A DNA stretch of 64,000 bases, from NCBI GenBank assembly GCA_036365145.1, contig JAEOAD010002566.1:4309501-4373500 (forward strand). Reading direction: 5' to 3'. This document shows, piece by piece, positions 46,014 through 55,659 of this stretch. The translations under genes were made by a program, and so were the position numbers. The DNA is from Orientallactaga sibirica. Its lineage: Eukaryota > Chordata > Mammalia > Rodentia > Dipodidae. How positions within the stretch are numbered: position 1 is the stretch's first letter; every line of letters starts with the position of its first letter. The notes beneath the pieces were generated by a model, which saw only the letters and a program-made list of their open reading frames with translations, made no database searches and was not told the origin of the DNA.

Positions 46014-46800
46014 TTGCCAGGCATGGTGGCACACACCTTTAATCCCAACACTGAGGAGGCAGAGATAGGAGGAGCACTATGAGTTCAAAGCCAGCCTGAG
46101 ACTGCATAGTGAATTCCAGGTCAGCCTGGGCTAGAGACCCTACCTCGAAAAATCAAAAAAAGGAGGATTGCCATGAGTTCATGGTCAGCTTGGGCTAGAG
46201 TGAGACCCTACCTTGGGGGGAAAAAAAAAAAAGACAACTTCTTGTCAGGAACTAGGGGGAAGAGAACTCCAGAGGTGGTAAAAGACAGGGCAAGACAAGG
46301 AGGTGAATGTAGGAATAAAAAGATTGGAAGGTAGGGCTGGAGAAATGGCTTAGCGGTTAAAGCACTGGCCTGTAAAGCCAAAGGACCTAGCTTCGATTCC
46401 CCAGGACCCACATTAGCCAGATGTACAAGGTGGCACATACGTTTGGAGTTCGTTTGCAGTGGCTGGAGGCCCTAGTAGACCCATTCTCTGTCTCTCCTTC
46501 TCATAAATAAATAAAATTTTGAAAAAATAAAATAAAAAGATTTGAAGGTAGAGCTGAAGGGAAGTGGAACTCAGAATTAAGAGAGGGTCAGAGTTGGGCT
46601 GGAGAGATGGCTTAGCGGTTAAGCACTTGCCTATGAAGCCTAGGACCCCTGTTTGAAGCTGGATTCCCCAGTACCCACGTAAGCCAGATGCACAAGGGGC
46701 CGCATGCATCTGGAGTTCTTTTGCAGTGGCTGGAGGCCCTGGTGCACCCAGTCTCTCTCTGTCTCTTTCTCTCTCAAATAACAAAATAAAAATAAACAAA
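46014..46800 (+). mobile_element. SINE cluster: B1, B1 fragment, two B3-like
   Basis: B1 46,014-46,160. A second B1 right-half fragment 46,162-46,232. B3-like 46,335-46,545. B3-like 46,594-46,800. The word AAAAAGATT.GAAGGTAG flanks the first B3-like copy. Confidence 0.87.
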
Positions 46801-48229
46801 AGAGAGGCTGAGTTGGGTTGCAGCTATAAGAAAACAGATTAAAAGGATGACATCAATAGAGACAGCACAAGTAAGTTAGAGATGGGTCAAAAATAAATGC
46901 AGGTAAGTGGACAGCTCCAGGAGACTGCTGAGGGAGAGGGCATTAAATAAAGAGAATGGGGCAGAACTGAACAACTGAAGGAAAGAGAAGTGGAAAAAAT
47001 AACCTAGAAAATGCAGATGGGGAAGGGTGTGTGGTGGGTCAGAGTAGTGAGAGGTGCCTCCAAGCCCAGGAGGCAAAGAGGCAACACTGCTGACAAGTCC
47101 TAGGCAGAGAGGAACTTAAGGGGAGATGAGCCAAAGAAGGAAGCAAATGAATGAGCAGCTTAAAAGAGTGGTAAAATAAAGGTGCGAAGGAGAAAATTGG
47201 GGAACAACGGAACACGGGGGGGGGGGCAGAGCTCAGACTGGAGGGACCTGATTTAGGGTAGGGAAAGAAGTCAGGTGAGGGAATGACATCAACGAGAGAG
47301 ACCCCAAGGGTCAAAGAAGGGGAAAGGAACGGAGCGCATGCAAGACAGGAGCTCTGGCAAGGAATAGAGCTGAAAGGCAGAAAGGTCTAGAAGAGAGGAC
47401 AAGGTGTGAATGGCAAAAAGAAAAAGGAAAGGAAAGGAAAAAGAAATAGAAAAACCACCGGGTCCGAGCACGAAAAGGAGGCAGAGGAGGCATGGACATC
47501 CAAGTCAGACCGGGGAAGGGCCGGCAAGGCCGACCCCAAGGATGCAGCAGGTTCTGTAACAAGGCAGGCCGAGAAATGCGGGGCAGTTGGGCCCAAGAGG
47601 GAGGCGGCATGAAGTCCAAGGGGAAAACCCGGGGTGGGGGGGGGAAAGGGAGGACAGAGTGCCCACAGCACACAGGGATCTCGGAAGCATCTCCACGAAG
47701 ACACAACCACAGGTCTTCAAGGGACAGCTCGTGGGGAGGTGTGTATGTGTTTTGTGTGTGTGTGTGTGCAACAGAGGCGGGTATACTAGCAGACAGATAA
47801 AAAGCGGGGCTTGGGAACAAGAGTGAGGAGGACAGAACCACCGACGAGGCAGAAGAGACCACGCATCTCCAAAGTGGGCGTCGGAATGAAGGGACGGATG
47901 CAGAAGGGTCTCAGAGGAGGACCGGTGGGGGTCCCCCCCCCAGGGCATTACCAGGGTACTGTGTGTTGGTGGTGGGGAGGGGAGGAAAGCAGGAGGCGCA
48001 GGACTGGGCTCAGGGTGGCAGCACAAGTGGGGAGGAGGCACGGGGAAGAGGGAGATCCCAGCGGGCTGGAGGAGTGGGGTGCTGGTGGAGGTGGTGGGGG
48101 GTTGGCTTGGAGGAGACGCCAACGAGCCACACTGCAGAGCTCAGGGTGGCCAATGGCAAGTCCGAAGGGCAAAAGCGGGGCCGTGGGACCGGGGTGTGTG
48201 GGGGGTGGGGGCTCCAACATGAAACGGAC
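46801..48229. other. SINE-free, purine-rich approach to the CpG island
   Basis: The plus strand is strongly purine-rich (long GGAAAGAGAAGTGG-like runs), so minus-strand frames read as serine, leucine and proline-rich proteins of up to 205 codons; I treat those as composition effects. A (TG)n tract lies at 47,750-47,770. CpG density climbs from about 47,450. A CCAAT pentamer lies at 48,150-48,154. Confidence 0.6.
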
Positions 48230-48492
48230 AAGGGATCCGGCGGGGCTTTCGGGGCGCTAGAGGAGGTGGTGATGATGGTGGTGGGGGGTCTGGATGGGGG
48301 TCCGCTGCCTCCCCTCCCCCTCCGGCTCCTCCATTGTTCGCGGGCTCGGGAGCCCCCCACCCCCGCCGCCGCCGCCGCCGCCGTCGTGCCCGCCCGTCCG
48401 CACCAGCCCGCAGCGGGGCGGCGCCCCGGCCTCGCCGCCCCGGGCTCCCCGCGATCCGAGCCGAGCCGAGCGGCGCGCGCGCACTCACTCAC

Positions 48493-48640
48493 CCGCTGGG
48501 CTCCGTCCTCAGCGCGGAGCCGGCCTCCGGGAGCGCGGCTGCAGCGGCGGCGGCCCCGGCGCCATGTTCCCCTCGGGCTCCGGGTGCAGCGGCGGCGGCG
48601 GCGGCGGCGGCAGCGGCTCCGGCGACGGGAGGGGGAGAGG
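48493..48640 (-). other. Candidate noncoding first exon (3-prime border at a splice donor)
   Basis: On the minus strand the sequence CCCAGCGG|GTGAGTGAGTGC is a near-perfect vertebrate 5-prime splice site, exon end at 48,493. The start of transcription is not visible; the right border given here is arbitrary within the GC-rich leader. The only ATG in good context in the exon (48,565) opens an 18-codon frame that stops before the donor, so the main start codon would lie in a downstream exon to the left, outside what I can identify. The gene is not recognised. Confidence 0.5.
48509..48565 (-). CDS. Upstream ORF in candidate leader, 18 codons
   Basis: Minus-strand ATG in the context GAACATGG, translated MAPGPPPLQPRSRRPAPR, stop TGA at 48,511-48,509, 16 bases before the donor. 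ACATGGCGCC also resembles a YY1 site. If the exon is real, this short frame could dampen translation of the main protein; that is inference. Confidence 0.3.
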   Translation of the reverse strand: MAPGPPPLQPRSRRPAPR

Positions 48641-49082
48641 CCGGGCGGGCGGACCCTCCCTCGCGGGTTTCCTCCTCCTCCTCCTCCTCCTCCTCCCGCC
48701 GCGCCGCGGCTCTCCCTCGGGGCGGGGGGCGGGGAGGGCCGGGGGCGGGGCGGGAACCGGGGGAGGGCGGGCAGGCCGGCCTCGTTCTATCTCGCTCGCC
48801 CGCTCGCTCGCTCCCGCGCGCGCAATGGCGACGGCCGCCGCTCCCGCGCTCTCTTCACACACACACACAGACACTGACGCGCGTGCGTGCGTGCCGCGCG
48901 AGGGGGGGGGGAAAGGGAGAGGATAACGGGATGGACGGGGTGTGTGCGTGGGGAGGGGGGAAACGACACCGCACTCCGGGGGGGAAAGTCGGGCAGGGGG
49001 GAGTGGATGGCCCGGAGCGTTCGCGACCACGGGCGGCCGTGGCCTGACGGGCTGTGGGCGGGGTGTGGGGCGAGCGCGCCAG

Positions 49083-49188
49083 TGCGCGTGCGCGCCGCCC
49101 TCGAGCGCTCCACTGCGGCGGCCGCGGCGCCAGAGCAGACGGAGCGCGAGGAGACCCCGCGGGCGGGTGTGCGGGCGCGCATGCGCAC
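49083..49188. promoter_or_regulatory. Two NRF1-type sites
   Basis: GCGCATGCGCAC at 49,177-49,188 is an ideal NRF1 palindrome. TGCGCGTGCGCG at 49,083-49,094 is a close variant. NRF1 sites sit near transcription starts of many housekeeping genes. Confidence 0.75.
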
Positions 49189-49488
49189 GGCGAGGCCCGC
49201 CTCCCGGCGCGCGCGGATGGCCCCAGGCCCCGAGCAGGAGCAGGAGGAGGAGGAGGGAGTGGCTCCGCGGGGAGGTGCGCGCGCCCAGGACACGCGCTCT
49301 ACACGCCCTGGATCCTGAATCTTTTATTTGTTATCACTTTATTTTGATTGATTCCTCGTCTTCAGCCCTGCGCCGGTTCTCGCAGGAAACTGGAGCTGAG
49401 AGAGAGAGACAGAAAAGCATGAGGCCTGGCTTGGAGAGAGGGGGGCGGGAACGGAGGACGCGATCCCACTCGCGCGGGACCTGAGCAA

Positions 49489-49753
49489 CCAATGGGAGAG
49501 CGAGGGGGGAGGTGGGTTTGCCGCGCCAGCCGCAGCATCTCCCCCCCCCTTCCCCCCCCCACTCACAACCCCGTCCACCCCCTGGATAACGGAGGAGGAG
49601 AGACGATGGACGTAACGTGAGGCGGGGAGGGGCGGAGCTATGGGGGAGGGAGCGTCCGCGGCGAGGCAAGTTGATTGGGCAGCGCGAGGGGGCGTGGTCC
49701 TGTCGGCCCAATCCGAGCCTCGCTGTGGGTCGTCCCCGGAAGAGTGGGCGGGG
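49489..49753. promoter_or_regulatory. CCAAT / ETS / GC-box cluster
   Basis: CCAAT at 49,489-49,493 and 49,708-49,712, inverted CCAAT (ATTGG) at 49,674-49,678, CCGGAAG at 49,736-49,742 and GGGCGGGG at 49,746-49,753. GACGTAACGT at 49,609-49,618 is CRE-like. It may serve a second start site of the same island. Confidence 0.6.
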
Positions 49754-50079
49754 CCGTAGAGCGCGTGCTCTCTCCCCGGCCGTGCAGAAAAAAATCTGAT
49801 GGGCCGTGCGCGCGCCGAGATGCGAGTTGCTGCTGGTGGGTCCACGTTCGCTGGATCCCTAGGCGGGGCCTTGCAGGTCAGCGTTGTGCAAATGGCTGCA
49901 AGCCAGATGTCATATGGGGGTAGGGGGCGTGCCTGGGGGGGGAAACAGTGACCGGAGAGGGCACTTCTCTAACCCCGGATTCCACTGGGACTCCTCCGGA
50001 AGTACGGATTGTGGAAGACAAACGTTCCAGGCGCCGGGACTGAATCTGTGGAATGCGTGAAGGAAGCCTTGTGTTGCCG

Positions 50080-50135
50080 GGTTCACATTACAGCTCTTCC
50101 TGCGGTCTGTTCATCTGTAAAATGGGATAACAGCC
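50080..50135 (-). mobile_element. MIR fragment
   Basis: GTTCATCTGTAAAATGGGAT is the reverse complement of the MIR core. Confidence 0.75.
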
Positions 50136-50148
50136 TCTCCCCCCAAAA

Positions 50149-50500
50149 GGGCTCGAGAGATGGCTTTACGGTTAAGGCACTTGCTTGCAAAGTCTGATGT
50201 TTCAGGTTCAGTACCCCAGTACCCAACTAAAGCCAGATGTACAAAGTGGTGCATGCATGTGGAGTTTGTTTGCTGTGGCAGGAAGCTATGGCATTCTCTC
50301 CTTTCTCTCGCTCTCGCTCAAATGAAAATGTTTTTAAAATGAATAAAAGCCGGTCGTGGTGGCGCGGCACCTTTAATCCCAACACTCAGGAGACAGAGGT
50401 AGGTGGATTGCTGAGTTAGAGACTACCCTGAGTCTACATAGTGAATTCCAGGCCAGCCTGGGCTAGGGAGCAAAGACCCTACCTCTAAAAACCAAAAAAT
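50149..50500 (+). mobile_element. B3-like SINE and B1
   Basis: B3-like 50,149-50,345. B1 50,350-50,500, slightly diverged. Confidence 0.88.
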
Positions 50501-50508
50501 TAAAAATA

Positions 50509-51097
50509 AAATGTTTGATTTGACTTTATTTTCCTAGTTCTTGTCTGTTCTTGTTTATTAGTATATTTATTTTTGGTTTTGTGAGGTAGGGTATCACTAT
50601 ACCAGGCTGACCTGGAATTCACTATGTCGTCTGAGGCTAGCCTCAAACTCACATCTATCCTCCTACCTCTGCCTCCCGAATGCTGGGATTAAAGGCTGTG
50701 CTAACCACTGCTGGCACAGATCTCCAAAGGAACTGCAGAGGTATGCACCACTTTGTGTATCTGACTTTGTATGGGTACTGGGGAATCAAAGTGGGTCATT
50801 AGGCTTTAAGGCAAAAGCCTTAACCACAAAGCGATCTTTTCAGCCCATTGTAATTGTTTACTTGGGTTTTTTTTTTTTTAACTTTATTTTCGAGAGAGAA
50901 TGGGCACACCAGAGTTTTCAGCTGCTGCGAGCAAACTCCAAACTCGTGCCCCCGTGTGTGACATACCGTGCTTGTGTCACTGTGCATCTGGCTACATGGG
51001 ACCTGCAAATTTGAACATGAGTTCTTAGGCTTCACAGGCAAGCTCCTTAGCCACTAAGCCATCTCTCCAGCCATGATTTGGTTTTCTTTTGAGATGG
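50509..51097. repeat. 589-bp tandem duplication, copy 1
   Basis: Starts AATGTTTGATTTGACTTTAT and ends CTTTTGAGATGG. Contains minus-strand B1 (50,570-50,715), a headless B3-like fragment (50,730-50,846) and a long-form B3-like SINE (50,870-51,075). Confidence 0.95.
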
Positions 51098-51692
51098 AAA
51101 TGTTTGATTTGACTTTATTTTCCTAGTTCTTGTCTGTTCTTGTTTATTAGTATATTTATTTTTGGTTTTGTGAGGTAGGGTATCACTATACCAGGCTGAC
51201 CTGGAATTCACTATGTCGTCCTGAGGCTAGCCTCAAACTCACATCTATCCTCCTACCTCTGCCTCCCGAATGCTGGGATTAAAGGCTGTGCTAACCACTG
51301 CTGGCACAGATCTCAAAGGAACTGCAGAGGTATGCACCACTTTGTGTATCTGACTTTGTATGGGTACTGGGGAATCAAAGTGGGTCATTAGGCTTTAAGG
51401 CAAAAGCCTTAACCACAAAGCGATCTTTTCAGCCCATTGTAATTGTTTACTTGGGTTTTTTTTTTTTTTTTTAACTTTATTTTCGAGAGAGAATGGGCAC
51501 ACCAGAGTTTTCAGCTGCTGCGAGCAAACTCCAAACTCGTGCCCCCGTGTGTGACATACCGTGCTTGTGTCACTGTGCATCTGGCTACATGGGACCTGCA
51601 AATTTGAACATGAGTTCTTAGGCTTCACAGGCAAGCTCCTTAGCCACTAAGCCATCTCTCCAGCCATGATTTGGTTTTCTTTTTTGAGATGG
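51098..51692. repeat. 589-bp tandem duplication, copy 2
   Basis: Directly follows copy 1 with the same content at +589. Differences seen are the length of a T-run (about 12 against 16), CGTCTGAGG against CGTCCTGAGG, ATCTCCAAAGG against ATCTCAAAGG and the T-run before the final GAGATGG. After it the B1 that copy 1 truncates (GAGATGGAGTCTCACTATG) continues, showing the original right flank. Confidence 0.95.
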
Positions 51693-52014
51693 AGTCTCAC
51701 TATGTAGCCCAGGCTACCCTTGAACTTTTAGTGAACCTCTAGCCTCATCCTCCCAGGTGCTGGGAATAAAGGTATCCAGTCCCAAACTTGACCTCAAGCT
51801 AATGTATTTATAACGCCCATGCAATGAACCAAATCTTCCAATCTTGGGAGGTCTTTATTCTGAACACAAAGTCCCCCCTTTTGGAGTCTGTCACCTTATC
51901 CTTCAAGTTTCAGGTTGAAGTCACTTCTTCAAATGGTCTACGAGATTTGGCCTGACACTAGACATTTAAGTAAAATTGCACACTTTGTAGTAGCCAACAC
52001 ATTAATGCACCTTA
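51675..52014. other. Old minus-strand B1, then unique sequence
   Basis: B1 at 51,675-51,790. 51,791-52,014 is unassigned. Confidence 0.6.
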
Positions 52015-52110
52015 GGTATAAGTCACTTAATTTTTACAGTACCCTCATATGTAAGTGACAGTGATGTTACACAGTAAGTGACATATTCTATATTCAAACC
52101 CAGAGGACTG
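52015..52110 (+). mobile_element. MIR fragment, diverged
   Basis: AGTACCCTCATATGTAAGTGACAG followed by ACACAGTAAGTGACATATTC and TTCAAACCCAGAGGACTGG keeps MIR order. Confidence 0.6.
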
Positions 52111-52810
52111 GTGGGAATAGTGGTGCATAACTAAATTCAGAAGGCTGAGGTAGGAGGATTTGAGATTGAGATCAAGACCAGCCTGGGTTGCACAGTGAGT
52201 TCCAGGCCAGCCTGTGCTACATAAAACACTGTCTCAGGGCTAGAGAAATGGCTCAGTGGTTAAGGCATTTGCCTGCAAAGCCAAAGGATCCCGGTTTGAT
52301 TCTCCAGGACCCACATAAGCCAGATTGAGGGGCACATGCATCTGCAGTGGCTAGAGGCCCAAAGACCATTCTTTCTCTCTCTCTCTGCTTGCAAATAAAT
52401 TAAAAAGTTTTACCAAAAAAAAAATAAGCCAGATGTGGCGCACGCCTTTAATCCCAGCATCGGGAGGCAGAGGTAGGAGGATCGCTGAGTGGCTAGAGGC
52501 CACCCTGAGACTACACAGTTAATTCCAGGTCAGCCTGGACCAGAGTGAAACCCTACCTTGAAAAACCAAAAAAAAAAAAAAAAAAAAAAGTTTAAAAATA
52601 TTAAAAAAAAAAAAAAAACACTGTCTCAGGGCAGTGAAAATGACTCGGGTCAAAGGTGCTTACTTGCAAAGCCTGCCAGTCTGTGTTCAAGTCCCCACTA
52701 TCCACATAAAGAAGGACACAAAGATGGCACATGCATCTGGAGTTTGTTTGCCAAGAGGCCCTGGTGCACACACACACGTACATGCAAATAAGTTTTTTTA
52801 AAAAGTTTTT
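52110..52810 (+). mobile_element. Three-layer nested SINE block
   Basis: Old B1 52,110-52,238. Then a B3-like SINE (52,239-52,415) with a B1 (52,430-52,590) set into its tail. Then an old B3-like element (52,632-52,810). The 17-base word AAAACACTGTCTCAGGG occurs at 52,222-52,238 and 52,615-52,631, bracketing the B3-plus-B1 insert. Confidence 0.9.
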
Positions 52811-52834
52811 TTAAGTCACTGTGAACCAAAAACA

Positions 52835-53790
52835 AACATAAATCAGGCGTTGTGGTACACCCCTCTAATCCCAGCACTCAGGAAGCAGAGTTAGAATTGC
52901 TGTGAGTTCAAGGCCACCCTGAAACTCAATAGTGAATTCCAGGTCAGCCTGGGCTAGAGTGAGACCCTACCTGGAAAAATCAAATAAATACAAATAAGTA
53001 AAATATGAATGAATAACTAATCTAATGCTAAACAGAAGGGATAGGGGTTGGATAAATGCCTCAGTGATTAAAGGTGGTTGCTTATAAAGCCAACTGCACA
53101 AAGCGGCTCATGTGTCTGGAGCTCCTTTGCAGTGACAGGACATCCTGGCGCAGGCATAGACACTCTGTGTGTCTGTCTCTTCCCCCCCCCAAATAAATAA
53201 ATAGAGGGGGCACTGAAGAGATGGCTTGGCAGTTAAGGCACTTGCCTGCAAAGTCTAATGACCAGGATTCAATTCCCTAGTATCCATGCAAAGCCAGATG
53301 CATCTAGAGTTGCAGCTAGAGGCCCTGGCATATCCATTCTCTCTCCCCTTGGGGGAAGAAAAATGCTCTCTCCAAATAAATAAAAAAAATGACAATTTTG
53401 AGCATCATTCTTCAGAAAATATTGTTTAAAAAGAGATAGTATAAAAATAAAAAGATAGTAGTTGCAGGGCGTGGTGGCACACACCTTTAATCCCAACACT
53501 TGGGAGGCAGAGGTAGGAGGATCGCTATGAGTTCGAGGCCACCCTGATACTACATAGTGAATTCTAGGTCAGCCTGGGCTAGAGTGAGACCCTATCTCGA
53601 AAAACAAAAAATAAATAAGTAATTTTAAAAAACTTTAGAGCCGGGTGTGGTGGCACATGCCTTTAATCCCAGCACTCGGGAGGCAGAGGTAGGAGGATCG
53701 CTGTGAGTTCGAGGCCACCCTGAGACTACATAGTGAATTCCAGGTCAGCCTAAGCTAGAGTGAGACCCTACCTCAAAAAAAAAAAAAAAA
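52835..53790 (+). mobile_element. SINE cluster: three B1, two B3-like
   Basis: B1 52,835-52,990, B3-like 53,045-53,205 with an internal deletion, B3-like 53,207-53,390, B1 53,463-53,620, B1 53,640-53,790. Confidence 0.86.
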
Positions 53791-54521
53791 TTTTTTTTTA
53801 AAGGGCTGGGATAGTAGGGCACTCATTGGTCTGGTAGACAAAGAAACGAAGTTTTTATCCACTCACTAATTCCTATCCTTTCTGATGATACCTCAAAATT
53901 CCTCAGGGACACCCTGCAACTATGTCAGCTAAGCTCCTCTTGCTCCCTTCTCTAGCAATGCAAACAAACTCCAGATGCATGTGCCATCTTTGTCTTTCTT
54001 TATGTGGATAATGGGGACTTGAACACAGACAGGCAGCAAGCCCCTGTCCCCCCTCCCCCGGGTCACCTCTGGTAATAAATCCTTCTTTCCCACGGCCAGA
54101 GAGCAGAGCTAAAATTCCCTCTTGATGTCTCCAACACAGATCTAGGCACACGGGTGGGGCTCCGCAGTGTTGAGTGGACCTGTCCTTCTCAAGGCGGGCT
54201 TTCCCAGCTCTGCAGTCCTTTCCAATACGTAAAAGGGCAAATGGTAGCTGAGTAAGCCAAGGACCGGAAGCAGGCTTCCCTGGGGGCAGCCACCCCCGCA
54301 CACCCGGCTCCCCTCCACTTCAGGATAAATAAACAACTGACTAAACAATTAGCCTACAGAGAGATGTGGCGACCAGGCTTGGATTGCAATCAAGATTTCC
54401 CAAGTATTTGCCCCAGGGGTTCGAATGGGCAGCAGGTCACATCAACCAGAGAGCTAAGTAGGTATCTGGTGGGACTTGAGACCTGGACACAAATCGGAAA
54501 GATGCACAAGCTTGGGGGGGA
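53791..54521. other. Mostly unique sequence
   Basis: A minus-strand B3-like fragment lies at 53,945-54,030. The rest (54,030-54,521) is non-repetitive and moderately GC-rich. A 132-codon minus frame (53,903-54,301) runs through it but partly reads SINE sequence and is not recognised. Confidence 0.45.
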
Positions 54522-54650
54522 CTCAGCCAGGCCAGCACTTGGGAGGTTGGGAGGCAGAGGTAGGAGGAACGCTGTGAGTTCGAGACCACCCTGAGTCTAC
54601 AGAGTGAATTCCAGGTCAGCCTTAGCTAGAGTGAGACCCTACCTCGAAAA
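54522..54650 (+). mobile_element. B1-type SINE, 5-prime truncated
   Basis: Starts within CAGCACTTGGGAGG and ends CCTACCTCGAAAAACG. Confidence 0.85.
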
Positions 54651-54660
54651 ACGGGGGGGG

Positions 54661-54780
54661 GGGTGGAGAGCGGAGTTGTGAAGGGGAAAATGAGGGGCGG
54701 GAGGAAAGTATCATTGTTTATTGTCTATAATTGCGGAAGTTGGCAATAATAAAAAATTAAAATAAATTTGAAAAAAAAAA
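54661..54780 (+). mobile_element. L1 terminal fragment
   Basis: GAGGGGCGGGAGGAAAGTAT, TGTCTATAATTGCGGAAGTT and GGCAATAATAAAAAAT match the last bases of the L1 ends at 6.7 and 40.6 kb. Confidence 0.7.
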
Positions 54781-54789
54781 AACTACAAA

Positions 54790-55270
54790 AGCCGGGCGTA
54801 GTGGCGCACGCCTGTTAATCCCAGCACTCGGGAGGCAGAGGTAGGAAGATTGTGAGTTGAAGGCCACCCTGAGACTACATAGTGAATTCCAGGTCGGCCT
54901 GGACCAGAGTGAACCCCTACCTCGAAACACCAAAAAAAAAAAAAAAAAAAGCTACAAAGATTTTGCAGAGGGGCTGGAGAAATAGCTTAGCGGTTAAGGC
55001 GCTTGCCTGCAAAGTCAAAGGACCCAGCTTTGTTTCCCCAGCGCCCACATAAGCCAGATGCACAAGGTGGTGCATGCATCTGGAGTTCGTTTTCAGTGGC
55101 CAGAAGTCCTGGTGCGCCCATTCAATAGGAAGCTGGATGTGGTGGCGCATGTCTTTAATCCCAGCACTCTGGAGGCAGAAGTAGGAGGATCACCGTGAGT
55201 TCGAGGCCACGTAGTGAATTCCAGGTCAGCCTGGGCTAGAGAGCAAGACCCTACCTCGAAAAAAAATACG
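54790..55270 (+). mobile_element. B1, truncated B3-like, B1
   Basis: B1 54,790-54,948. B3-like 54,969-55,128, which stops at CGCCCATTC without a tail because the next B1 (55,130-55,270) follows. Confidence 0.87.
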
Positions 55271-55365
55271 CTAAATAAAGAAAGAAAGAATAAAGTTGCA
55301 GAGAAGGTAGGGGTGCTGGGGGATGTTCTCTCCCAATTCCGGAGAATCTGAAAGAATTAGAGAGG

Positions 55366-55610
55366 GTGGGGTTCAGGTCTCAGTGTGACCAAAAAGTCGA
55401 TGAGGTCACAGCGCCGCCTGCCGGCCGAAAGCGGAACGGGAAATTCGCTCTAGCTGAAGCATCCCGCCGGGGTTGTTCCCGAGCAATGAACTCTTCCGCC
55501 ATTGGCCAGAAAAGCAGCCAATCAGGAGACAAGAACGGGAGGCGGGGATGCTCGGAAGGCACACTAGGGCTCTCGCTCTCTGAACCACTAATGGAAGCAC
55601 ACTAAATATT
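55366..55610. promoter_or_regulatory. Small GC-rich promoter-like island
   Basis: An isolated CpG-rich patch in SINE-rich DNA with a CRE-like TGAGGTCAC (55,401-55,409), an E2F- or kB-like CGGGAAATTCGC (55,437-55,448), an inverted CCAAT (55,501-55,505) and a CCAAT (55,518-55,522) 12 bases apart. The layout fits a TATA-less promoter of a short or noncoding transcript. A 79-codon plus frame (55,366-55,605) is not recognised. Confidence 0.5.
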
Positions 55611-55659
55611 TGATGTGAGATGCATGATGCAATCACTATTTTTATAAGCTTGTAAAATT

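Larger units (their letters stand above)
48230..49890. promoter_or_regulatory. CpG island promoter
   Basis: Very GC- and CpG-rich DNA, densest at 48,300-49,300, and free of SINEs. It contains many GC boxes (GGGCGGGG, GGGGCGGGGC), two NRF1-like sites, CCAAT boxes and an ETS site, and no TATA box that I trust. Triplet runs occur at 48,363-48,383 (CCG), 48,588-48,611 (GGC) and 48,671-48,697 (CCT). Large overlapping frames on both strands, up to 304 codons, are expected from the lack of AT-rich stop codons. The direction of transcription is argued from the minus-strand donor at 48,493 and is not certain; the island is wide enough to be bidirectional. Confidence 0.88.

Noticed and set aside
47505..48122. 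205-codon minus-strand frame rich in S, P and H
   Set aside because: Result of purine-rich plus strand; no domain and no start context.
47963..48877. 304-codon plus-strand frame in the CpG island, and similar frames up to 237 codons
   Set aside because: GC-rich DNA has few stop codons; translations are low-complexity G, R, P, S runs and frames on both strands overlap.
53903..54301. 132-codon minus-strand protein
   Set aside because: The C-terminal part translates a SINE fragment and the rest has no recognisable character.
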